Part shown: in pieces, positions 33,865 to 40,384 of the stretch
How the letters are laid out: each line of letters begins with the position of its first letter
How positions within the stretch are numbered: the first letter of the stretch is position 1
Source: CAZHRC01 sp964533865
Lineage (GTDB): Bacteria; Bacillota; Clostridia; Tissierellales; Peptoniphilaceae
NCBI GenBank assembly: GCA_964533865.1
Contig: CAZHRC010000020.1
Location: forward strand, 1-40,384
Direction of reading: 5' to 3'
DNA: 40,384 nucleotides
Translations under genes and position numbers: made by a program
The notes under the pieces: model-generated
The model's input: the letters and a program-made list of their open reading frames with translations, nothing else
What the model was told of the DNA's origin: nothing
Databases searched by the model: none

Positions 33865-35142
33865 ATGGACAATTCAGCTCGAAAAAACATCATGGAACCT
33901 GGACCGGGTTTTGGCTCGGGACTTAAAGATTTAAAAGGCTATCTCAATTCACAAACTATTTCTTCAGGAGTGATCTCCTCGATATTTGGATGTACTGGCC
34001 CTGCTCTCGTCGTCATCGACGCGGCGACAAAGGCTAACTATACCCCAGAAGATATTGCTACATGGTTGTTTGGTATCTACTTTTTCGGAGGGTTGATCAG
34101 CATTATCATGGCGCTCTACTTCAAATTGCCGATCAGCGGAGCTTTTTCCATTCCAGGAGCGGCGATGCTATCGGTATCATTGGTAGGGATTCCCTTCAAT
34201 GAGGCAGGAGGTGCGTTTATTTTAGCAGGGGTCATAGTATTGATTCTAGGATTGACCGGGCTTATTGGAAAGATCATGAATTGGTTGCCCTTACCCATCG
34301 TCATGGCGATGATCGCTGGTGCGATGATCAAGTTTGGAACGGGGATCATCACGAGTACATTCGTTATGGGCGAAGGCAAACAGCTGATGATGGAACCGCT
34401 TATTATCGGATTGTCCGCATTGGCAGGATTTTTTGTGTTGCCAAAATTGATCAAAAAAATGCCTCCCGTCGTAGGGGCATTGGTTCTAGGTGTGGCAGCG
34501 ACGTTGATGATTGGACTTCAATTCGATTTTTCCACTGTTAAATACATACCACCGAGAATTGTGGCGCCAACCTTTACTTTGAGTTCTTTCTTAGCGGTTT
34601 CTATCCCGTTGGCAGCTCTTGTCATAGGTGCGGAGAACAGCCAGGCAATTGGTGTGTTAATGTCTCAGGGCTACAAAGTGCCCGTCAATGCGATGACGGT
34701 AATTTCAGGCATCGGAGGTATCGTCTCGGGATTGTTTGGTGCACATAACGCCAATATTGCAGGTCCGATGACGGCGATTTGCTCTTCCGATCAAGCCGGC
34801 GCAGATAAAAACGGGCGGTACGCCGCCTCTGTGGTCTGTGGATTGACTTTTGGTGGTTTTGGATTGGTCGCCAGTGTGGCAGCAGGATTTGTAGCAGCAT
34901 TGCCTTCGGGGTTGGTCAGCGTATTGGCGGGTCTTGCGATGATCAGCGTATTGATTCAAGCTTTCGAATTGGCTTTTTCCACACAGAAATTTAGAGTGGG
35001 CGCTTTCATTGGATTGGTTACCACCATGAGCGGTCTTTCTCTGCTCAATATCGGATCCTCGTTTTGGGGATTGGTCTTTGGCGTAATAGCATCTTTATTG
35101 GCGGAACCCCAAGATTTTACCTTTGACGAAAAACACTTATAA
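33865..35142 (+). CDS. BenE-family (benzoate/H+ symporter-like) permease
   Basis: A 425-residue integral membrane protein with about twelve hydrophobic segments. The N-terminal block GVISSIFGCTGPALVVIDAA, the stretch TPEDIATWLFGIYFFGG and LPISGAFSIPGAAML match the arrangement of BenE transporters (the A.S.PGAALL-type motif in the third segment). BenE proteins import benzoate with protons and belong to the wider nucleobase-ascorbate/SulP-like fold. The true substrate here is unknown; the link to a LarA-like enzyme points to an organic acid. The Shine-Dalgarno GGAG lies nine bases before ATG 33865. A xanthine/uracil-type permease is the main alternative. Confidence 0.75.
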   Translation: MDNSARKNIMEPGPGFGSGLKDLKGYLNSQTISSGVISSIFGCTGPALVVIDAATKANYTPEDIATWLFGIYFFGGLISIIMALYFKLPISGAFSIPGAAMLSVSLVGIPFNEAGGAFILAGVIVLILGLTGLIGKIMNWLPLPIVMAMIAGAMIKFGTGIITSTFVMGEGKQLMMEPLIIGLSALAGFFVLPKLIKKMPPVVGALVLGVAATLMIGLQFDFSTVKYIPPRIVAPTFTLSSFLAVSIPLAALVIGAENSQAIGVLMSQGYKVPVNAMTVISGIGGIVSGLFGAHNANIAGPMTAICSSDQAGADKNGRYAASVVCGLTFGGFGLVASVAAGFVAALPSGLVSVLAGLAMISVLIQAFELAFSTQKFRVGAFIGLVTTMSGLSLLNIGSSFWGLVFGVIASLLAEPQDFTFDEKHL

Positions 35143-35183
35143 ACAGATGGGCTATTTCCCAAAGGCCCGGTTAGGAGAAACAT

Positions 35184-35978
35184 ATGACGACGGATCTTAG
35201 AGACGACCTGTTTAGAACGATTGCAGCTAAAATGTATACTGCCCATTTATTATCAGAATCCACCGGTGTGTTATCAGGTATCGATGCCTTAATAGAGCAC
35301 TTAACATCGATGGGGATTTCTCCGACTTTTCATTTGCCAGAAGGAAGCGCCCTTAAAAAGGGATCGGTGGTGTGTACCTTTTGCACTACCCCGAAAAAGA
35401 TGGCTATGGTTGAAGAGGTGGCGGCGGGGTTTGTCTCTAAGGCGTCTGGGGTGGCCACGGCAGCCCGTAGAGCCTTTGAAATAGCCGACGATAAAATCGT
35501 CATCATTTCAGGATCCTTTAAGAAAATGCCAAAGGATCAAAAATGGGCCATGAGGCGCGCGATGGAAACGGGAGGGATTCAAACTCGAATTTCGACGGAG
35601 CCCTTTCTCTATATGGATAAAAATTATATTCTCATGTTGGGTGGGATCCCCGAGGCTTTAGAAGCTGCCAATGCGCTTCCGGGATTGAAAAAGGTCATCC
35701 AAATCCACAATACTCTCACCGATGTGAGGACAGAAGCGGTTCAAGCCATTGAAGGCGGCGCGGACATCCTAATGGTGGACACCGGCGTGGTCGAAGACAT
35801 CGAACGGGTGCAATCGGTCCAAAAAGCCTATGGGAGTCGTTGTGTGATTGCGTTTTCGGGTAATATTAAAGCGGTGGATATTCCCAAGTACATCGCTTTA
35901 GGGGTTGACCGCCTATGTATTGGCAAAGATATTATCGATGCTCCAATGTTGGATATGAAGCTCGATGTAGAAGTTTAG
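35184..35978 (+). CDS. QPRTase-fold (NadC/ModD-like) protein with altered active site
   Basis: A 264-residue protein with the order of features of quinolinate phosphoribosyltransferases: ASGVATAARRA (87-97, as in SGIATATR), a central segment, GGADILMVDT (191-200, as in GADIVMLDN), AFSGNI (223-228, as in EASGGI) and GVDRLCIG (240-247). However, the motif KTRPGLR is ISGSFKKMP (108-116), and the HRxGLxD and KDNH motifs of true NadC are not recognisable, so residues that bind quinolinate and PRPP appear lost. It may still bind a nucleotide or pyridine compound, which would fit the NPN setting. Canonical NadC or nicotinate phosphoribosyltransferase is therefore not assigned. AGGAG lies before ATG 35184. 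Confidence 0.7.
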   Translation: MTTDLRDDLFRTIAAKMYTAHLLSESTGVLSGIDALIEHLTSMGISPTFHLPEGSALKKGSVVCTFCTTPKKMAMVEEVAAGFVSKASGVATAARRAFEIADDKIVIISGSFKKMPKDQKWAMRRAMETGGIQTRISTEPFLYMDKNYILMLGGIPEALEAANALPGLKKVIQIHNTLTDVRTEAVQAIEGGADILMVDTGVVEDIERVQSVQKAYGSRCVIAFSGNIKAVDIPKYIALGVDRLCIGKDIIDAPMLDMKLDVEV

Positions 35979-35987
35979 GAGAAAATT

Positions 35988-36887
35988 ATGGCTATCAATT
36001 TATTGGAAAAGACAGAAGTCTGGATCGATGATGTAGTGCTGGATAACGTCAACTTATCTCAGTTGGCAGTGGTGTTTGCTCAAGTTATCGGCGTCGATCC
36101 AGAAAAAGTGTTGGTTGTCGACGTCCGAGAGACTCACATCACCTTTGATATTTTGGAAAAAGTACTGGATCCTAAACAGTTTTTTGGGAAAAAAGAAGCA
36201 ATTTTTGATGCACTAGAAGGCGTTCCAGGATTCGCTAAAACAGAATTATCCGATATTCACTCGGAAGGGATATTGGGGATGATCAATCTGGATACTCAAG
36301 AGGTCGATCAAGTCATCGAAAACATGAATCGCATGACGAAAAACATTACCGCCAACATTAAAAAACGAGCATTAATTTATGCTACCGGGTTTGAAGTCGA
36401 AAAAGGCTACATCGAAGACACCAATAGTCCTTTGATTATCCACCTCCTAGAAAAGGAAGGTTACAGTGCAAAGTTTGGGGGCATTCTAAAAGACGACCTG
36501 TTCGCTTTGACAAATGGCATCATGGATGGTATCGATTCAGGTTATGGTCTTATTATCACCACTGGCGGTGTAGGCGCTGAGGACAAAGACCATACGGTAG
36601 AAGCGATTTGCTCTATCGATCCAAAGGCACACACTCCTTACATTGTCCACTACACCAAAGGACAGGGGCGTCATGTGAAAGACGGGGTGCGCATCGCTGT
36701 GGGTACTCTAGGTCAGAGTGTGATCGTCGCGCTACCGGGACCAAATGACGAAGTTCAAATCGGAATGAAGGCGCTTATTGAAGGGTTAGAAGGCGGGTTT
36801 TCTAAGGAGGCTTTAGGCGATAGCATTGCCAAGGTCTTAGCTGAAAAATTGATGACTAAGAAATGGCATCACGGAGATCACCATTAG
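35988..36887 (+). CDS. MoaB/CinA-type molybdopterin-binding-like domain protein
   Basis: A 299-residue protein. The C-terminal part (about 128-295) resembles MoaB/Mog/CinA-N domains: TGFEVEKGYIEDTNSPLI (133-150, as in GNEVLSGKVVDTN of CinA) and TTGGVGAEDKDHTVEAI (191-207, as in TGGLGPTPDDLT). Such domains bind molybdopterin or nucleotide-like ligands. The first 125 residues are unfamiliar (VVDVRETHITFDILEKVL, then HSEGILGMINLD). The C-terminus is HHGDHH, which could bind metal. It lies nine bases after the QPRTase-like gene, with AGGAG before ATG 35988. I infer that it handles a nucleotide or metal cofactor; no reaction can be stated. Confidence 0.7.
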   Translation: MAINLLEKTEVWIDDVVLDNVNLSQLAVVFAQVIGVDPEKVLVVDVRETHITFDILEKVLDPKQFFGKKEAIFDALEGVPGFAKTELSDIHSEGILGMINLDTQEVDQVIENMNRMTKNITANIKKRALIYATGFEVEKGYIEDTNSPLIIHLLEKEGYSAKFGGILKDDLFALTNGIMDGIDSGYGLIITTGGVGAEDKDHTVEAICSIDPKAHTPYIVHYTKGQGRHVKDGVRIAVGTLGQSVIVALPGPNDEVQIGMKALIEGLEGGFSKEALGDSIAKVLAEKLMTKKWHHGDHH

Positions 36888-36942
36888 TTCAAGGGTGCTT
36901 TCGCATCGTGACTGTGATCATGGGTAAAAAATGGAGGTCAGT

Positions 36943-38034
36943 ATGTATCTGGAACGGATTCGAAGGGCGCAAAAGATGCTTCGCCAGGAAAACCATGATT
37001 TGTTGATTCTATGCGATAGAGAAAATCTCATTTACTTTACAGGCATCACCGAAATCGAATGCGGTGGGTTGTTGATCCCGGCGATTGGCGAGCCGATGTT
37101 GGTGACCTTGTGGTTAGACATACCACATATGAAAGATCGGTTGGCATACGAGGTCGTCGGGTATGTTTATCGCAGAGAAACTTTGGCTCAGAAAATGGTT
37201 GAACAAATTCGGAAAATGGGCTATCGCCGTCCATCTGTGGTTTTTTCCAAGTATTTCATCGAAGTGGGTGTTTACAAAACACTCTCCGAAGGGATAGAAG
37301 GGATGACGATTGTGGATGGAGGGCTACTGCTCTATAGATTACGCTCGGTTAAAGACACTATCGAAATCGAGGCGATAAATCGCGCCAGTGCTATTGTCGT
37401 CGAAGGAATGAGACATGCTATCGAGGTCATAGAACCCGGGATGACAGAAACCTATGTGTTGGGCGAGGCTGAACGCGCCATGCGCATTGCCGGTTCGGAA
37501 GGACACCCTTTTCGCATGCAGGTTCTCAATGAGAGCAGGCAGATGATGGTCCACCCCATAGCGACGGATAGTTTGTTGGAGAACAACCAACTTGTGGTTA
37601 TTCACTTAGGGGCGACCTACAAGGGTTACGTTTCTAAGATGTGTCGTACGGTCGTTTTAGGTCGTGCACAAAAGGGAAAGGTGGAGTTGCTGAACGCACT
37701 TATTCGCGCACAAGGAGCTGCTATCGATGCAATCGCTCCGGGTATTGCCAGTCACGAAGTGTATAACGCTTGTTTTGATTCTTTGAAAAACGATGGATTG
37801 GAGAAGTACCTCATTGATGATATCGGCTATGGTATTGGGATTCGCCAGAGTGAATTCTATCCTATCATCGGGAAAAATAGAGAAGAGACGTTAGAAAAAA
37901 ATATGGTGATTGACCTCATGTTTCCGACGGTATATCATCCTCGATACGGAGGTGGCAGAGTGGCTGATGTGATTCACATTGATGATGAACCAAAGGTGTT
38001 CACCTCGCTGGATAAAATTTGGTATAAACCATGA
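36943..38034 (+). CDS. M24/creatinase-fold protein without metal ligands
   Basis: A 363-residue protein with the two-domain layout of the Xaa-Pro peptidase/creatinase family: creatinase-type N-terminal domain (about 1-135, with LILCDRENLIYFTGI) and a pita-bread domain (about 140-363). The five metal ligands of M24 peptidases (Asp, Asp, His, Glu, Glu) fall at His221 and Lys232 (VVIHLGATYKGYVSKMCRT), Tyr296 (IGYGIGI), Met326 and Ala341 by motif alignment, so all are lost. Metal-free members such as creatinase exist in the fold, so a C-N hydrolase or binding role is possible; an aminopeptidase is unlikely. ATG 36943 is chosen because GGAGGT lies four bases upstream; ATG 36931 overlaps that site. 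Confidence 0.75.
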   Translation: MYLERIRRAQKMLRQENHDLLILCDRENLIYFTGITEIECGGLLIPAIGEPMLVTLWLDIPHMKDRLAYEVVGYVYRRETLAQKMVEQIRKMGYRRPSVVFSKYFIEVGVYKTLSEGIEGMTIVDGGLLLYRLRSVKDTIEIEAINRASAIVVEGMRHAIEVIEPGMTETYVLGEAERAMRIAGSEGHPFRMQVLNESRQMMVHPIATDSLLENNQLVVIHLGATYKGYVSKMCRTVVLGRAQKGKVELLNALIRAQGAAIDAIAPGIASHEVYNACFDSLKNDGLEKYLIDDIGYGIGIRQSEFYPIIGKNREETLEKNMVIDLMFPTVYHPRYGGGRVADVIHIDDEPKVFTSLDKIWYKP

Positions 38035-38050
38035 AAATAAAGGAGAATTT

Positions 38051-39046
38051 ATGAAACAAACAATGACATCAACACATAAGATGATCCTGGGCGCCTTTTT
38101 TATCGTCTTAGGTATCCTCATACCCTACTTTGTAGGGCATGCTGCAGGGATCCCAGGGACGATATTGTTGCCGATGCACTTGAGCGTTTTTATCGCAGGA
38201 ATGATTTTAGGCCCGAAAAGGGGCGCGCTATGTGGTTTGATCACGCCCATACTCTCGGGGCTACTGACGGGAATGCCGGTGTTCTTTCCCATGATGCCGA
38301 TAATGGCTTGCGAATTGGCGACTTATGGTTTCGTATCAGGTGTTATGCGCGATACTTTAAAGAAACCGATCTATGTGGCTCTATTGAGTGGAATGATAGC
38401 CGGAAGAATTGTCTATGGAGTGGTATTTTCTCTATTGCTTTTCGCCACTAACGGTGCCATGAGAGCGCCATCGGTTTTAGTTGCCATCACCACAGGCTTA
38501 CCAGGGATTGGCCTCCAACTCGCTATCGTGCCAGCAATTGTTTACACGATAGAAAAGGCGATTGGAAAATCGGAGAGTAGACAGAGGATAGGGATGCAGA
38601 TAACGCCTTTTACTGGCGAGGCTTATGAAAAGGCGGTGGCACTGATTAAAAGAGAAGGAACGAGTGTTGTTTTAATTAAAAATGACACTATCATCCACAC
38701 CGATGACGGCAGAGGAGTTAGTGCTCTGATTCGTCTATATGAATCCCATCCCGATAAGTTAAAAGATGCGATTGTTGTCGATCGGATGATTGGAAAAGCG
38801 GCGGCGATGATCTTGATTTTAGCAGGGGTTAAAGCTGTTTACGGCGAAACTTTTAGCGTTGCGGGGAAGGCGACATTGGAAGCCGAAGGAATTGATGTGA
38901 AGTACAACCGTGTCATCGATATGATCTCCAATCGCGAGGGCAATGGGATCTGTCCATTTGAACGCTCGGTGTTAGATTGCCAATCCCCAGAGGAGGCTTA
39001 TGAAAAGTTAACGCAAACCTATCATGCTCTCAAAATAGCTCAATAA
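38051..39046 (+). CDS. ECF transporter S-component-like protein fused to DUF1893-like domain
   Basis: A 331-residue fusion. Residues 1-185 have about six hydrophobic segments with the S-component-type stretch GTILLPMHLSVFIAGMILGP and MPVFFPMMPIMACELATYGF, suggesting substrate capture for an energy-coupling-factor importer. Residues about 190-331 form a soluble domain resembling DUF1893: VVLIKNDTIIHTDDGRGVSA, VVDRMIGKAAAMILILAGVK and a C-terminal PFERSVLDCQSPEEAYEKL. No EcfA or EcfT gene is nearby, so it would use a shared module. AGGAG is seven bases before ATG 38051. The substrate may be a vitamin- or cofactor-like molecule; that is inference. Confidence 0.75.
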   Translation: MKQTMTSTHKMILGAFFIVLGILIPYFVGHAAGIPGTILLPMHLSVFIAGMILGPKRGALCGLITPILSGLLTGMPVFFPMMPIMACELATYGFVSGVMRDTLKKPIYVALLSGMIAGRIVYGVVFSLLLFATNGAMRAPSVLVAITTGLPGIGLQLAIVPAIVYTIEKAIGKSESRQRIGMQITPFTGEAYEKAVALIKREGTSVVLIKNDTIIHTDDGRGVSALIRLYESHPDKLKDAIVVDRMIGKAAAMILILAGVKAVYGETFSVAGKATLEAEGIDVKYNRVIDMISNREGNGICPFERSVLDCQSPEEAYEKLTQTYHALKIAQ

Positions 39047-39060
39047 GTTGTCGAATACCG

Positions 39061-39090
39061 AACCCCTCGTCATTTTTGGCGAGGGTTTTA
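39061..39090 (+). terminator. Terminator after the S-component gene
   Basis: Stem CCCTCG/CGAGGG (39064-39069 with 39080-39085), a 10-base loop and TTTTAGTATTTG. It closes the LarA-like operon. Confidence 0.8.
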
Positions 39091-39390
39091 GTATTTGAGA
39101 TCACTTTTTATTTGATTTTGGGTATTATCATAGTATGGCAAATCTCGGCTCAGGCTTCATGATAAACGGCAACTGATCGAACCGATAAGAGGCGTTTATC
39201 CTTGCGCTATTAAAGAATGAGTCGCAATGGGCGTTCAAGCGAGACTATTTTTACGAGTAAATTGGCAGTAGATGAAGAGTGCGGCAAACTCTTTTAAGTA
39301 TTGAGGTGAAGATCAAGGTAGAATCGAGATCGGCGTCACCTCATTTGAAAAGAGGAGGGATCAATTGTCGTGACCTATTAGGGAGGTAAC
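39091..39390. other. Intergenic region upstream of the QueG-like gene
   Basis: About 300 bases with no reading frame of note and no riboswitch that I recognise. The only clear signal is the ribosome-binding site GGGAGG (39381-39386) for the next gene. A short direct repeat of GAGGTGAAGATC-like composition at about 39302-39345 may be accidental. Confidence 0.35.
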
Positions 39391-40384
39391 ATGAACCGTG
39401 AACAAACAACCTTAGCGTTGAAGGCAAAAGGATTAGAACTTGGTTTTTCCAATGTGGGTGTTACATCCGCCGATGATTTTTTAGATTATGAAAAGGAGCT
39501 CATGGAACGATCCGACTATGGTATCTGGACGGATCCCGATCGGTCAAAATATCCGGGTCGATCCTACTTGGCAGCGGGTTGTCGTCCGACACAGTATTTT
39601 CCTGAGGGGAAGAGTATTATTTGTGCCACTTTCGGTTTCAGTCGTTACGATTACCCTGAGGTGTTGAGGCGATCCGTTGCGCGGGCGTATTTGAGCCGGT
39701 CATATGTGCCATTGCCTTATTCGGCATCGGGGATTCGGGAAGCGGAGTACATTCGCTACCTTAAATCGATGGGGATCGGCGTCTATGAAGGCAACAACGA
39801 ACTCCCGCAACGAGAAGCTTGTGCCCGCGCTGGTATCATTACCTTTGGGAATAATAACTTTGCCTATACAGAGACAGATGGTTCTTTTGTGATCCTATAC
39901 ACTTTTCTTGTCGATGCCAGACTGGAATACGATGAACCGACGGTGGAAAATCCATGCCCACCAAACTGCAATCTGTGCATTCGAGCTTGTCCGACTCAGG
40001 CGATTGTGAAACCGAAAAGGCTGAATCCTCATCGGTGCGTCATTCACAACAATCAATCGACTGCGCCCATCCCCGAGGCGCTCTACGAAGGGCTCGGGAC
40101 AAAAATCCACGGCTGCGACGTCTGTCAGGAGTGTTGTCCGCGAAATCGGGAGCATTTGAGAAAACAGAGAGAAAAAGATCCTTTTATCGAAGTGATTTCT
40201 CAGGGATTCGAATTGGAAAAGGTACTCCACATGGATGAAGGGTACTACGATTCGGTGATCCAACCGATCATGTACAATTACATCGCCGAAGTGAATCTTT
40301 TTAGGCGAAACGCGGCGATTGCTATGGGCAATACCAATGACAAAGGGCATATACCCGCACTGGAAAAAGCGTTGGTTTATGACC
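39391..40384 (+). CDS. QueG-like double [4Fe-4S] protein, partial at window end
   Basis: 331 codons are visible without a stop; the gene continues past the window. The N-terminal part (about 1-180) includes EKELMERSDYGIWTDP and a QREACARAGIITFGNNNF stretch, and is followed by two clusters: CNLCIRACP (about residues 193-201) and CDVCQECCP (about 240-248), each CxxCxxxCP. This arrangement resembles epoxyqueuosine reductase QueG and reductive-dehalogenase-like iron-sulfur proteins; in QueG the last step of queuosine synthesis is catalysed with cobalamin. The N-terminal region differs from typical QueG, so the protein may belong to an uncharacterised QueG-like group. GGGAGG precedes ATG 39391. 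Confidence 0.75.
   Translation, partial: MNREQTTLALKAKGLELGFSNVGVTSADDFLDYEKELMERSDYGIWTDPDRSKYPGRSYLAAGCRPTQYFPEGKSIICATFGFSRYDYPEVLRRSVARAYLSRSYVPLPYSASGIREAEYIRYLKSMGIGVYEGNNELPQREACARAGIITFGNNNFAYTETDGSFVILYTFLVDARLEYDEPTVENPCPPNCNLCIRACPTQAIVKPKRLNPHRCVIHNNQSTAPIPEALYEGLGTKIHGCDVCQECCPRNREHLRKQREKDPFIEVISQGFELEKVLHMDEGYYDSVIQPIMYNYIAEVNLFRRNAAIAMGNTNDKGHIPALEKALVYD

Noticed and set aside
35184..35978. Annotation as nicotinate-nucleotide pyrophosphorylase (NadC)
   Set aside because: The motifs that bind quinolinate and PRPP are not present, and there are no nadA or nadB genes beside it.
36943..38034. Annotation as Xaa-Pro aminopeptidase
   Set aside because: All five metal ligands of the M24 peptidases appear to be replaced.

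Overview
The window looks like chromosomal DNA of an anaerobic, low-to-mid GC Gram-positive bacterium of the Clostridia (Bacillota). Supporting signs are strong Shine-Dalgarno sequences, two proteins with clostridial cell-wall-binding (CWB2) repeats, a Ddl/MurF wall pair, ferredoxin-type proteins and no outer-membrane genes. The genus is inference; no rRNA or tRNA gene was seen.

Region 1 (1-6784, + strand) is a galactose uptake and Leloir cluster: the end of mglB, then mglA, mglC, an aldose-1-epimerase, galT, galK and galE, tightly packed with several ATGA-type overlaps and closed by a strong terminator. A hairpin with a T-run between mglB and mglA probably lowers transporter-core expression relative to the binding protein. 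Region 2 (6786-9391) holds a secreted CWB2 protein between two degenerate insertion-sequence remnants. Region 3 (9392-15667) is a decaying module: a LytTR response regulator (two frameshifts), a lipoprotein, two FtsX-like permeases (the second frameshifted), a MacB/LolD-type ATPase, a 26-residue membrane peptide and a GHKL histidine kinase (two in-frame stops plus a frameshift). Two LytTR boxes remain in front of the lipoprotein gene.

Region 4 (about 15.7-16.4 kb) has no gene but contains hairpins and a repeat-like segment. Region 5 (16472-21348, - strand) has an SDR oxidoreductase with a duplicated promoter, then malQ-glgP for alpha-glucan breakdown. Region 6 (21464-28366, + strand) has ddl-murF, a polytopic membrane protein and a secreted CWB2-anchored metallophosphoesterase.

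Region 7 (28629-39090) is the most interesting. larE-larB-larC make the nickel-pincer nucleotide (NPN) cofactor. They are followed, from a near-consensus promoter, by a ferredoxin/BFD-like protein, a divergent LarA-family protein, a BenE-type permease, a QPRTase-fold protein lacking canonical catalytic motifs, a MoaB/CinA-type domain protein, an M24-fold protein that has lost the metal ligands, and an ECF S-component fused to a DUF1893-like domain. In the LarA-like protein the spacing of the Lys and two His residues matches lactate racemase exactly, but the residue equivalent to catalytic His108 is Met131. My reading is that this is a candidate undescribed NPN-dependent pathway acting on an imported organic acid. 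The window ends inside a QueG-like double [4Fe-4S] protein.
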